Shown here: one piece after another, positions 52,091 to 60,111 of the stretch
Layout of the letters: every line of letters starts with the position of its first letter
How positions within the stretch are numbered: the stretch's first letter is position 1
Source: Micromonospora sp. FIMYZ51
Lineage (GTDB): Bacteria > Actinomycetota > Actinomycetes > Mycobacteriales > Micromonosporaceae
Direction: 5' to 3'
Length of the DNA: 64,000 nt
Assembly: GCF_038246755.1 (NCBI RefSeq)
Contig: NZ_CP134706.1
Coordinates: 372,001 to 436,000, forward strand
Position numbers and translations under genes: made by a program
The notes under the pieces: generated by a model
The model's input: the letters and a program-made list of their open reading frames with translations, nothing else
Databases searched by the model: none
What the model was told of the DNA's origin: nothing

Positions 52091-52146
52091 TTACCCCCGA
52101 CGGGGTCGTCCCTTTCCCAGGGAAACGCTCCGACGCAAGTCACCGG
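52091..52146. repeat. Third, decayed att copy with flank
   Basis: The 25-bp core recurs with two substitutions and one deletion (52091-52115). The next 31 bp match the sequence right of attR at all but one base (GGAAACGCTCCGACGCAAGT is shared). About 55 bp are thus duplicated, 1.7 kb apart. This is probably the original chromosomal right flank of the 6C RNA. Confidence 0.7.
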
Positions 52147-52173
52147 CCGCCGCCACCCTCGTCGGGCGCGCGG

Positions 52174-53079
52174 TCAGCGGATCTCGGCGCGGGCGGGGGT
52201 GCGGGTCGGTTCGAAGCAGGCCAGTGCCCAGCCTCGACCATCGGTCACCACCCAGGGGTGCCCGACGTACGTGTGCTGCCGGTGGGTCTGCGACGGCTGG
52301 ATGACCGCGTACTGCCGGCGCCGGCCCTGGTAGTCGAGCCAGTAGAGGATCACCGGGCGGGACCTGAGGTTCACGAACTCGATGCTGGTCTCCGCGCCAC
52401 CGCCGACCGAGCGTAGGTGGTGCTCGCGCCGGGGTGGCAGCGGTGCCAACTGCGGCGGCTGGGCGGGGCGGGTGGTCGGGGGTGACTTGACCGGCTTCGA
52501 CGGTGGCGGCGTCGGGTGGGCGCTGGGCGTACTCGGTTTGGGTGCGGGGGTGGTCCGGGAGGGGGCGGCGGACGGGGAACGCGCCGGCGCGGAGATGTGC
52601 CCTGGTCGCTCCGGGCGGGAGGAGGAGACGCCGCCGACCGACGACGTGGCGGACGGCGACGTGGAGGTCGCGGACCCTGGGGTCAGCCCGACGGGCGAGG
52701 GGCCCAACCAGCCGGCCGGGCCGTCCGCGCCGACGACCGGCGGCGGTTCCGTCGCCGGCCAGAGCGTGGTGAGCAGGAGACCGAGTACGGCGGCGGCGAC
52801 GCCGGCCAGCATCAACCGGTGTGAGGTACGGCCGTCGCCGCGCCGGACCGGCTCGACGGCGGCGACCGAAGATGGGCGTACGGCGGAGGAGGATGCCTGC
52901 GGCTGGCTCGCGCCCACGACCGGAGCCGCCGGTAGCGCTTGTGGTGTCGGCGGCATCGGCAGCGCTGGTCGTGGTGGCGGCGTGGTGGCGTGCGGGCTGG
53001 ACAGCCACGGACCGATCCGGAGCCGGGGCTCGGTGCGGGCGTCGGGGTGCTCGGGCTCGTGCTCGGGTGAGTGCTTCAT
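52174..53079 (-). CDS. Membrane-anchored protein with VHL-like beta domain
   Basis: The 301-aa protein has a polar N-terminus, one membrane helix (LMLAGVAAAVLGLLLTTLW, about 88-106), a Pro/Ser/Thr-rich stalk and a C-terminal domain at about 228-290. That domain reads IEFVNLRSRPVILYWLDY, then GRRRQYAVIQPSQTHRQHTYVGHPWVV. This spacing of FVN, W-L-D/N-x-x-G, P-x-x-x-x-R-x-x-T/S-Y-x-G/T-H-x-W matches the beta domain of the VHL tumour suppressor, which also occurs in bacteria. Its role is unknown. The gene separates the att remnant from ssd. Confidence 0.78.
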   Translation of the reverse strand: MKHSPEHEPEHPDARTEPRLRIGPWLSSPHATTPPPRPALPMPPTPQALPAAPVVGASQPQASSSAVRPSSVAAVEPVRRGDGRTSHRLMLAGVAAAVLGLLLTTLWPATEPPPVVGADGPAGWLGPSPVGLTPGSATSTSPSATSSVGGVSSSRPERPGHISAPARSPSAAPSRTTPAPKPSTPSAHPTPPPSKPVKSPPTTRPAQPPQLAPLPPRREHHLRSVGGGAETSIEFVNLRSRPVILYWLDYQGRRRQYAVIQPSQTHRQHTYVGHPWVVTDGRGWALACFEPTRTPARAEIR

Positions 53080-53230
53080 GACCTCGATCCGGCGAGGGTT
53101 GCCGTTCCGCCGACGGCACAGGACGTCGATTATGCGTGTTGCGTGTCACATTGCGCCATGGCTGGTGAGGGCCGAAATCTACCCCGTTGGGCGAAGACCG
53201 TCCATATCAGATCAACAGGTACTGCGGGCG

Positions 53231-53258
53231 TTATCCACAGCAGCCTCGGTTATCCACA
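53231..53258. promoter_or_regulatory. Two perfect DnaA boxes upstream of ssd
   Basis: TTATCCACA occurs at 53231-53239 and 53250-53258, in direct orientation 19 bp apart, about 85-110 bp before ssd. This is the E. coli consensus; streptomycete boxes are usually TTGTCCACA. Two perfect copies in GC-rich DNA are unlikely by chance and could link ssd/tad expression to DnaA. Confidence 0.6.
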
Positions 53259-53342
53259 GATCAGCGGTGCGGGGCGGCGTCAGGGGTGACGGCGGAGGCA
53301 GGGTTCGGCTCAGCGAACCCCCGCCGACCGTTGGAGGCCGCG

Positions 53343-54440
53343 ATGCCATCCCGTACCTCCGTCCCGCCGCACCGGCGACCACCACTGGTCGTCACGGCCG
53401 ATGGTGACCTGCTCGACGACCTGCTCCGGCTCGCCGCCGCCGGCGGTGTCGAGGTGGAGGTTGCCGCCGATCCGGCAGCCGCCCGTACCCGTTGGCAGCC
53501 GGCCCCGCTGGTGCTCGTCGGCAGCGACCAGGCGCAGCCCTGCCTACGGGCGCGGCTGCCCCGACGGTCCCGACTGGTGCTGGTCGGGCGGGCCAGCGAC
53601 ATGGAGCCCGGATGGCAGGTCGCGGACCTGCTCGGCGCCGAACACGTCGCCATTCTGCCGGCCGCCGAGCCGTGGCTGGTCGACCAGTTCGCCGAATGCG
53701 TGGTCGACGGCGCGGCAACGGCTCGGGTCGTCGCCGTGCTGGGCGGCCGAGGCGGTGCCGGGGCGAGCATCCTGGCCGGCGGACTCGCCGTCACCGCCGC
53801 TCGGGCCCGGCTGCGTACCCTCCTGCTCGACGCCGACCCGCTCGGTGGCGGTCTCGACCTGGTGCTCGGCTGGGAGCAGTTGGAGGGGCTGCGGTGGCCG
53901 GCCCTGACCGGTGCCGACGGGCGGGTGGACGCCCCGGCCCTGGTCCGGGCGCTGCCCAGCCGAGGCGACCTGGTGGTCCTCTCCTGGGACCGGGGCGACC
54001 TGCTCGCGGTACCGGCCGAGGCGATGGCGGCCACCCTGGACGCGGCCCGACGTGGCCGGGAGTTCGTGGTGGTCGACCTGCCCCGGCAGCTCGACGACGC
54101 GGCCGTCACCGCGCTCCAGGCGGCCGACCGGGTCTTCGTGATGGTGCCGGCCGAGCTGCGGGCGACCGCTGCGGCGGCCCGGGTGGTCGCGGTCGCCGCA
54201 CCCCACTGTCAGGACCTCTCGGTCATCGTCCGAGGCCCGGCACCTGGGCGGCTGCGCGCGGCCGAGGTGGGCCGGGCACTCGGCCTGCCGGTGGCCGGCA
54301 CCCTGCGCCCGGAGCCGGCGCTCTGTCGTGGGCTGGAGCGGGGCGAGGCGCCGGCTGCCAGCGGGCGGGGCCCGCTCGCCGAGCTCTGCCAGCGGATCGT
54401 CGCCGACCTGACCGGCCAGGCTTCGGTCGGTGCGGCATGA
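53343..54440 (+). CDS. ssd: Septum-site-determining protein Ssd (TadZ/CpaE-like)
   Basis: The 365-aa protein has an N-terminal receiver-like region and a MinD/ParA-type ATPase domain with a deviant Walker A GGRGGAGAS (about 129-137), switch D in LLLDADPLGGG and VVVDLPRQLDD. Homologues (Rv3660c of M. tuberculosis) head the tad operon and influence septum placement or pilus localisation. The ATG at 53343 has GGAGG upstream and lies within a longer frame without similarity. The stop overlaps tadA. Confidence 0.88.
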   Translation: MPSRTSVPPHRRPPLVVTADGDLLDDLLRLAAAGGVEVEVAADPAAARTRWQPAPLVLVGSDQAQPCLRARLPRRSRLVLVGRASDMEPGWQVADLLGAEHVAILPAAEPWLVDQFAECVVDGAATARVVAVLGGRGGAGASILAGGLAVTAARARLRTLLLDADPLGGGLDLVLGWEQLEGLRWPALTGADGRVDAPALVRALPSRGDLVVLSWDRGDLLAVPAEAMAATLDAARRGREFVVVDLPRQLDDAAVTALQAADRVFVMVPAELRATAAAARVVAVAAPHCQDLSVIVRGPAPGRLRAAEVGRALGLPVAGTLRPEPALCRGLERGEAPAASGRGPLAELCQRIVADLTGQASVGAA

Positions 54441-55636
54441 CCGGGGAGACGCTCGCCGCCCGGGTGCGGCAGCGCATCGCCGCCGCCGCGACGCCGGTCA
54501 CCCCGGCCGCGATCGTTTCCGCGGTACGCGCGGAGTCCGAAGCCGCCGTCCTCGGCGACACCGCCCTGCTGCGCATGGCCGACCAGGTACGCGACGACCT
54601 GGTGGGTGCCGGCCCGCTCGCCCCCCTGCTCGCGGATCCAGAGGTGACCGACGTGCTGGTAAACGGCAACCGGGTGTGGGTCGATCGTGGGCAGGGGCTG
54701 CACCAGGTCCCGGTACCGGTGGGCACCGTGGACGACGTCCGCCGGCTCGCGCAACGACTCACCGCCGGTGCCGGTCGCCGTCTGGACGACGGATCACCGT
54801 ACGCGGACGCGCGACTCGCCGACGGTACGCGCCTGCACGCCGTACTGCCGCCGGTGGCGACCGACGGGCCGTACCTGTCGTTGCGTACCTTCCGGCAACG
54901 TCCCTTCACCCTGGACGAGTTGGTCGCGCAGGGTGCGGTGGCCCGGCCGGTCGCACCGGTGCTCGCTGCGGTGGTGGCGGCCCGGCTCGCGTACCTGGTG
55001 ATCGGCGGCACCGGTTCCGGCAAGACGACGCTGCTGAACACGCTGCTCGGGTTGGTGCCGGCCACCGAACGGATCGTGCTGGTCGAGGACGCCGCCGAAC
55101 TGGGTCCGGTGCATCCGCACGTGGTCGGATTGCAGGCCCGCACGGTGAACGTCGAGGGTTCCGGCGCGGTCGGCCTGAGCGAGCTGGTTCGGCAGGCGTT
55201 GCGGATGCGTCCGGACCGGCTGGTGGTGGGCGAGTGCCGAGGCGGGGAGGTGGTGGATCTTCTCGCGGCGCTCAACACGGGGCATGACGGTGGTGCCGGG
55301 ACGCTGCACGCCAATGCGCCGTCGGACGTACCGGCCCGACTGGAGGCGCTCGGCATGCTCGGTGGGTTGCCGCGTCCGGCGTTGCACGCCCAACTGGCCT
55401 CGGCCCTCCAGGTGGTGTTCCACATTCGTCGTACGCCGCAGGGGCGGATGCTGGAGTCGATCTGCCTGCTGCTGCCGGAAGGTCCGGAACGACTGGTCAC
55501 GACGGTCCCCGCCTGGATCCGAGGTGGTGGGATCGGCCTGGCGGCACGGGCGCTGGGCACTCTGATCCGAAGCCGTGACGTGCCGGTGCCACCGATCCTC
55601 TGCGAACCGTGGCCCGAATCGGAGCGCCGGTCATGA
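54437..55636 (+). CDS. tadA: Tad/Flp pilus assembly ATPase TadA (CpaF)
   Basis: The 399-aa secretion ATPase powers the Flp pilus/Tad system. It has Walker A GGTGSGKTT (about 190-198), an Asp box in LVEDAAELGP, Walker B around RPDRLVVGECRGGE and a His box GHDGGAGTLHANAP. All are complete. The ATG at 54437 overlaps the ssd stop (ATGA), and the stop overlaps tadB. Confidence 0.94.
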   Translation: MTGETLAARVRQRIAAAATPVTPAAIVSAVRAESEAAVLGDTALLRMADQVRDDLVGAGPLAPLLADPEVTDVLVNGNRVWVDRGQGLHQVPVPVGTVDDVRRLAQRLTAGAGRRLDDGSPYADARLADGTRLHAVLPPVATDGPYLSLRTFRQRPFTLDELVAQGAVARPVAPVLAAVVAARLAYLVIGGTGSGKTTLLNTLLGLVPATERIVLVEDAAELGPVHPHVVGLQARTVNVEGSGAVGLSELVRQALRMRPDRLVVGECRGGEVVDLLAALNTGHDGGAGTLHANAPSDVPARLEALGMLGGLPRPALHAQLASALQVVFHIRRTPQGRMLESICLLLPEGPERLVTTVPAWIRGGGIGLAARALGTLIRSRDVPVPPILCEPWPESERRS

Positions 55637-56934
55637 GCGGCGGGTACGGGTGGACACTGGCGTTGCTGGGGCTGGTGGCCATCGCGGCGTGGCCGATCCG
55701 CCGTTGGCTGGTGGCGAGATCCGGTCGGCTCGGCGCCGAGGACCCGCTCGTCGACTGGGTCGTGGCGTTGCGCGCAGCCGAGGATCCGGCGGAGACACCC
55801 GAACCCCACCTATCGGTTGCCTGCGTCGCCCAAGGCCGATCCGGCCTGCGTACGCCGGTGATCGATTCCGGCCCGCCGGCCGCCTCCCGTCCGCCGGGTT
55901 GGCGAGGTAGCCGCCGCCCACCGGTCCCCGCCTTCGGCGCGGCACCCTCCGGTCCGCGCACACCAGCCCGCACGCTGGGCATTGCAACCGTCAGCTCGGG
56001 CAGCTCAGCCCTCGGGTCGGGCAGCTCAGCCCTCGTTGTTGGCACGTCCTCCGCCGCATCCGCCGCACTACTCGGCAGGCCGGTGGCCGATCGGCACACG
56101 TCGGCGCAGCGTGGAAATCCGTCGGTGCCAACGTCACCGCCAGCTTGGGCGGTTCGGCCCCGACGCACCCTGTTGCTTACCGTGTTGCTCGGCGCGGGGC
56201 TCGGTGGGGTGCTCGCCGGCACGGTGGCGGCGGTCGCGCTCGGTGGATACGGCGCGCTGGGAGCACGGGCGCTGCTGCGGCACGGCGCGGCGGCTCGGGC
56301 GACGCAGGACCGCCGCGACCGGTTGGATCAGCTGTGCGCCCTCGCCGCAGACCTCCGGGCTGGGCTGCCGGTCCCGGTGGCCGCCGAACGACTCGGACTC
56401 AGCGGTCCGATGGCGTCGATTCCCGCCGAGCCCGCCGAGGCTCGGCCGCACGAGCCCGCACCGGGACCGGACGGGCCGGACGACTCTCACCGGCGCACCG
56501 GCACCGATTCGGTCGCCGAGCCCAGCCGAGCTGCCTCGGGGCGGGGTGCGGGCACCGAGACCGGAATACCTTCCGATACTGAGGCGCTGCCGGACCGTCC
56601 CGGGCGGTTGGCCCAGGCTGCGGTGCGCCTCGCCGACCGGACCGGCGCACCGCTGGCAGAGTTGGTCGAGCGGATCGAGGCGGACGCCAGGTCGACGGAC
56701 CGGGGACTGGCTGCGGCGGCGGCTCAGGCGGCCGGGGCACGGGCCACCGCCTGGCTGCTGGCCGCCCTGCCCCTGGGTGGTATCGGCCTCGGCTACGGCA
56801 TCGGCGTGGACCCGCTCGATGTCCTGCTGCACACGCCGATCGGGGGCGGATGCGCAATCGTCGCCGTCGCCCTTCAGGTGGTCGGGCTGCTCTGGGCGGA
56901 TCGCCTCGGTGCCGTACCCGCCGGAGTGGGCTGA
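55633..56934 (+). CDS. tadB: Tad secretion platform protein TadB, with long linkers
   Basis: The 433-aa type II secretion F-type protein has an N-terminal helix, a central pair (LLLTVLLGAGLGGVLAGTVAAVALGGYG) and C-terminal helices. The F-domain features DQLCALAADLRAGLPVPVAAERL and TGAPLAELVERIEAD are present. Two low-complexity linkers (about 70-170 and 265-330) make it longer than usual. The first contains a 21-bp in-frame repeat. ATG 55633 overlaps the tadA stop. Confidence 0.88.
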   Translation: MSGGYGWTLALLGLVAIAAWPIRRWLVARSGRLGAEDPLVDWVVALRAAEDPAETPEPHLSVACVAQGRSGLRTPVIDSGPPAASRPPGWRGSRRPPVPAFGAAPSGPRTPARTLGIATVSSGSSALGSGSSALVVGTSSAASAALLGRPVADRHTSAQRGNPSVPTSPPAWAVRPRRTLLLTVLLGAGLGGVLAGTVAAVALGGYGALGARALLRHGAAARATQDRRDRLDQLCALAADLRAGLPVPVAAERLGLSGPMASIPAEPAEARPHEPAPGPDGPDDSHRRTGTDSVAEPSRAASGRGAGTETGIPSDTEALPDRPGRLAQAAVRLADRTGAPLAELVERIEADARSTDRGLAAAAAQAAGARATAWLLAALPLGGIGLGYGIGVDPLDVLLHTPIGGGCAIVAVALQVVGLLWADRLGAVPAGVG

Positions 56935-57845
56935 TGTCCGGCCTGACCCTGGCCATCGGCTGCGTCGCCGGTGCCGTGCTGCTCATCGTGCTGGCGGTCA
57001 GCCGGCATCGTCCGCAGCGCCGGCTACGCCGGCTGGCGCGCGGCGACCCCGCCACCGCTCTCCGGCCCGGCCGCCGCAGCGGCGCAACCCGTCGACCTGG
57101 CCGGTTCGGTGCCGGCGGCGATCAATCGGCCGGCGTGAAGGCTGCGGCCAGCGCGGTGACTGCGGGCGGTTCGGTAGCTGCGGACGGTTCGGTAGCTGCG
57201 GACGGTTCGGTAGCTGCCGGTAACGAGCCGTCGGGCAGTTCGGTACGCCGTCGAGTGGACACCATCCGGCTGGCCGCCGGACTGGTTGGGGTGGCCGTGG
57301 CCGTACTGATCGAGGGCTGGGCCGGCCTGGTGGCGGCGCTGCCCACCGTGGTGCTGCTGGACCGGTTGCTCCGTCGGATCGAACACCCGGCTGTGCGTAC
57401 CCGGCGACTGCGGGCCACCGCAGACCTTCCGCTCGCCGCCGACCTGCTGGCGGCGGCGCTGCGAGCAGGTGCGCCGGTGGAGCGTTCGGTGCTCGCGGTG
57501 GCCGACGCGCTCGGCGGTCCACTGGCCGAGCAGCTCAACCGGGTCGGCCGGACGCTGCAACTCGGCGGCGTACCGCAGGAGGCATGGGAGCACCTGGCCA
57601 CGGTGCCGGGCGGGCAGCGCATCGGCACCGCCGCCGTGCGGTCGGCCAGCAGCGGCGCGGCCCTGGCGGGTGCCCTGACCCGGCTCGCCGACGACCTTCG
57701 TGCGGACCGGGCCATCGCGGTCGAGGCGGCGGCCCGCCGGGCCGGGGTGTTGATCGTGCTGCCGCTGGGCCTGTGTTTTCTGCCGGCCTTCATTCTCGCC
57801 GGTCTGGTGCCGGTGATCGTCGCCGTCCTCGGCGACGTGCTGTGA
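56934..57845 (+). CDS. tadC: Tad secretion platform protein TadC
   Basis: The 303-aa inner-membrane platform protein partners with TadB. It shows the F-domain sequence DLPLAADLLAAALRAGAPVERSVLAVADALGGPL and two C-terminal helices (VLIVLPLGLCFLPAFILAGLVPVIVAVLG). A linker at about 60-100 contains an 18-bp tandem repeat (VAADGS). The ATG overlaps the tadB stop by 1 nt (TGATG). Confidence 0.9.
   Translation: MSGLTLAIGCVAGAVLLIVLAVSRHRPQRRLRRLARGDPATALRPGRRSGATRRPGRFGAGGDQSAGVKAAASAVTAGGSVAADGSVAADGSVAAGNEPSGSSVRRRVDTIRLAAGLVGVAVAVLIEGWAGLVAALPTVVLLDRLLRRIEHPAVRTRRLRATADLPLAADLLAAALRAGAPVERSVLAVADALGGPLAEQLNRVGRTLQLGGVPQEAWEHLATVPGGQRIGTAAVRSASSGAALAGALTRLADDLRADRAIAVEAAARRAGVLIVLPLGLCFLPAFILAGLVPVIVAVLGDVL
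57165..57218 (+). repeat. 18-bp tandem repeat in tadC
   Basis: Three 18-bp units (57165-57182, 57183-57200, 57201-57218) of GACGGTTCGGTAGCTGCG type encode GSVAAD repeats. They are in frame and almost identical, so array length can change without breaking the protein. Confidence 0.9.
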
Positions 57846-57868
57846 ACCCATCGAGAAAGGACGAACAC

Positions 57869-58036
57869 GTGCGCAGAATTCTCGCCCGCCTTCGCGGGGA
57901 CGCCGGAATGAACACCGCTGAATACGCTGTCGGGACGCTTGCGGCCGTCGCCTTCGGCGGCATCCTGCTCAAGGTGCTGACCTCCGACAGCGTGCAGTCG
58001 GCCCTGGCCGCCGTCATCGACCGGGCGCTGAGTTGA
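57869..58036 (+). CDS. Flp-type pilin, DUF4244
   Basis: The 55-aa prepilin has a basic N-terminus, a class III cleavage site G/MNTAEYAVG with Glu at position +5 of the mature protein, and a hydrophobic helix (AVGTLAAVAFGGILLKVL). It should be the main pilus subunit of the Tad system. GTG 57869 was chosen for AAAGG upstream; GTG 57842 is in frame but adds a polar leader. No prepilin peptidase gene is in the window. Confidence 0.87.
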   Translation: MRRILARLRGDAGMNTAEYAVGTLAAVAFGGILLKVLTSDSVQSALAAVIDRALS

Positions 58037-58458
58037 CCAGGCGCCGGCTGGCCGGTCGCCGGGTGAGCCGGGCGGGCAGCTGGGTGAGCCGGTCGGGGAA
58101 GTCGGCCACCTCGTTCGACCGGGGCTCGTTCACCGCCGAGATGGCGGCCGGCCTGCCGGCGCTGCTGTTGCTCCTGCTCGCCGGTCTGACCGCCGTCAAC
58201 GCGGTCAGCACCAAGGCGGCCTGCCTGGACGCGGCACGGGAGGCGGCGCTCGCCGCCTCCCGGGGTGGAGACGGCACGCTTGCCGGCAGCCAGCACGCAC
58301 CGTCGAACGCGGAGGTGGTCGTCGTGCTGGCGGGCGAACGGGTCCGGGCCACGGTGCGGGCACCGGTACGCGTGCTCGGCGGTGACCTGCCGGCGGTCAC
58401 CGTGACTGGCGTGGCCGTGGCGGTGGCCGAGCCGGGCGCACCGGAGCCGCAGCCATGA
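58033..58458 (+). CDS. tadE: TadE-family pseudopilin
   Basis: The 141-aa protein has the TadE-type N-terminal region RGSFTAEMAAGLPALLLLLLAGL, with the pseudopilin Glu, then a small extracellular domain with AACLDAAREAALAASRG. The start is TTG 58033, overlapping the pilin stop (TTGA), consistent with all other junctions in this operon. It corresponds to Rv3655c in synteny. Confidence 0.82.
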   Translation: MTRRRLAGRRVSRAGSWVSRSGKSATSFDRGSFTAEMAAGLPALLLLLLAGLTAVNAVSTKAACLDAAREAALAASRGGDGTLAGSQHAPSNAEVVVVLAGERVRATVRAPVRVLGGDLPAVTVTGVAVAVAEPGAPEPQP

Positions 58459-58979
58459 GCGCCATCCAAGACGGGGCCGCCGGCCCCACCTCCTTGTGGA
58501 CGCGGCGACCCGCCAGCCGGCCTCGGCCGGCCAGCCGGCCTCGGCCGGCCAGCCGGCAGCGACCGGCCAGCCGGCAGCGGCCCGCCAGCCGGCAGCGGGA
58601 AGGACGGCAGCGGGAAGGACGGCAGCGGGGCCCGGACCGGGAGCGTGGCGGAGCCACCATCTGCCTGCTGGCAGTAGGGCTGGTGTTCGTGCTGAGTGGA
58701 CTCTTCGGCGCGGGTGTTGGCGCGGCTCGGATGGCCCGCCAGCAGGCCCGGGTAGCCGCCGACTTCGGTGCCCTGGCCGGTGCCGCCCGCGCCCTTCAGG
58801 ACGAGTCGGCGGTGTGCAACCAGGCCGCCGAGATCGTCGCCGCGAACGGTGCCCGGCTGATCCGGTGTCAGCTCGACGGACTCGACGTCCTGGTCACGGC
58901 AGAGCTGACCGTCGAGCCGTTGCCGGGGCTGCGGCGGGTCGCCACGGCAACCTCCCGTGCCGGTCCGCTGCGCGGCTGA
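58455..58979 (+). CDS. Rv3654c-family TadE-like protein
   Basis: The 174-aa protein has an Arg/Pro/Ser-rich N-terminus made of PASRPR/PASRQR repeats. A hydrophobic segment, RGGATICLLAVGLVFVLSGL, and a small domain with ARVAADFGALAGAARAL follow, as in Rv3654c homologues. It probably acts as a minor pseudopilin. The ATG overlaps tadE by 4 nt. It is the last gene of the operon. Confidence 0.82.
   Translation: MSAIQDGAAGPTSLWTRRPASRPRPASRPRPASRQRPASRQRPASRQREGRQREGRQRGPDRERGGATICLLAVGLVFVLSGLFGAGVGAARMARQQARVAADFGALAGAARALQDESAVCNQAAEIVAANGARLIRCQLDGLDVLVTAELTVEPLPGLRRVATATSRAGPLRG
58508..58631 (+). repeat. In-frame 18-bp repeats in the TadE-like gene
   Basis: Units built on CGGCCAGCCGGC repeat with an 18-bp period and encode PASRPR or PASRQR. 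A shorter GGAAGGACGGCAGC repeat follows. They make the basic N-terminal leader before the membrane helix. Confidence 0.85.
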
Positions 58980-59074
58980 GCTCGCCAGTTGCGGCATGTT
59001 GCGCCTTTCCGCCACCGGGATAGCTCGAAGGCAGCGCGTGCGGCCACGTGACGAGCGAGCCGCGATGAGCGGGG

Positions 59075-59104
59075 GCGGCTCGCCCGCCGTGACGGGCGAG
59101 CCGC
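59075..59104. terminator. Hairpin after the tad operon
   Basis: GCGGCTCGCCCG (59075-59086) and CGGGCGAGCCGC (59093-59104) form a perfect 12-bp stem with a 6-nt loop between the converging tad operon and the LURP-like gene. Related GAGCCG units flank it. Confidence 0.75.
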
Positions 59105-59145
59105 GATGCGCGAGCCGTGACGGGCGGGCCGCCCCGGACCCCGGG

Positions 59146-59724
59146 TCAGCGGCCCTGGAGGGCATCCAAGGCGATTGCCATGGCGATCACCAGGCGGCGG
59201 TCGATCTGCGGGTGCTGGATCTCGACGACGTACCGGTCCCGCAGACCCCACTTCTTGATCACCGAGAAGACCGGCTGGCCGCCCGCGACGAAGTCGAAGT
59301 GGTACGGCAGCCAGGACAGCGAGTCGACGAAGCGACGCAGCAGGGCCACCGGCATGCTGCGCTCCTGGCCGGTGACGGCGGGCAGCCCGGCCTGCTCGAC
59401 GTGCCACGTCGAGCGGAGCAGCGACTGCGCGAAGTCCTTGCGGAACAGGCCGATCGGGTTGCCGGCGTGGTCGGTGACGTCGTACGTGGCGGCGAGGTCG
59501 AGCCGCTGCCGAGCCTTGAAGCCGAGCAACGGCTGCTGCTTCGAGTCGTCCGTGTAGATCGTCACCTGTTCCTTGAAGGCGAGCCGCTTCTGCTGGGCGA
59601 ACGCCAGCAGCCCGCCCTCGGAACCGTCCGATGCGACGCTGTGTACCTCGTACTGGTTGACCATGAACCGGATCCGCTGGCGGATGTGGAACTGGTGCTG
59701 GGCCTGCAAGTTATCGAGCTGCAT
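59146..59724 (-). CDS. LURP-one-related (LOR / scramblase-like) protein
   Basis: The 192-aa beta-rich protein resembles LURP-one-related/tubby-like proteins: RFMVNQYEVHS near the start, AFKEQVTIYTDD, then DVTDHAGNPIGLFRKDF. Bacterial members are cytosolic, of unknown role, and may bind lipid. ATG 59724 follows GGAG. The gene stands between the tad and helicase clusters. Confidence 0.75.
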   Translation of the reverse strand: MQLDNLQAQHQFHIRQRIRFMVNQYEVHSVASDGSEGGLLAFAQQKRLAFKEQVTIYTDDSKQQPLLGFKARQRLDLAATYDVTDHAGNPIGLFRKDFAQSLLRSTWHVEQAGLPAVTGQERSMPVALLRRFVDSLSWLPYHFDFVAGGQPVFSVIKKWGLRDRYVVEIQHPQIDRRLVIAMAIALDALQGR

Positions 59725-59812
59725 GAAGTCTCCTCAACCGTGGGTGCGCCGGAGTGTCGCACAGCCCGGCAAGCACCAGCGCCCGGGACGGTCGACCAGC
59801 CAACCAACCCCG

Positions 59813-60019
59813 TCAGCGGATGCCGTCGACCGTTGACCGGTGTGTCCAGTTGGTGAGCAGTTGCTGGATGGTGCGGAGCCGTTCGTTGATCTGATCCAGC
59901 CGCTCGGCCTGGGCCAGGGTGGCGAGCGCCGCGCCCAGCGCGATCTGCTGGTCGGTGCTGAGTTTCTCCTGGTCGATGTTGTAGAGCAGGTCGACGGTCT
60001 CGGCAATGGTGTCGGCCAC
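59813..60019 (-). CDS. Small helical hypothetical protein
   Basis: The 68-aa product is fully helical with heptad-like spacing (ALATLAQAERLDQINERLRTIQQLL) and may form a coiled coil. GTG 60019 follows AGGAGG. No family is recognised; similar length and good codon bias support a real gene. Confidence 0.6.
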   Translation of the reverse strand: MADTIAETVDLLYNIDQEKLSTDQQIALGAALATLAQAERLDQINERLRTIQQLLTNWTHRSTVDGIR

Positions 60020-60111
60020 GGCCCCTCCTCACAGGTATGTGGGCAGAACGAACAGGCATCGATGGAAGCGCTCCCATCAATTCTGCCCGACCGGCTCGCG
60101 TTTCATGCCGG

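Larger units (their letters stand above)
50413..52115. mobile_element. Remnant of an earlier insertion at the same att site
   Basis: The segment lies between attR and a third, decayed att copy (52091-52115), in the same orientation. It holds a PIN-type toxin-antitoxin pair and an acetyltransferase fragment but no recombinase. Tandem accretion at one att site followed by decay explains the layout. The 222 bases at 50438-50659 contain nothing I can name. Confidence 0.45.

Noticed and set aside
53492..54436. Upstream extension of the tadA frame inside ssd
   Set aside because: The 714-aa open frame reads through ssd in another frame with Gly/Arg-rich nonsense; the ATGA overlap at 54437 and family length fix the tadA start.
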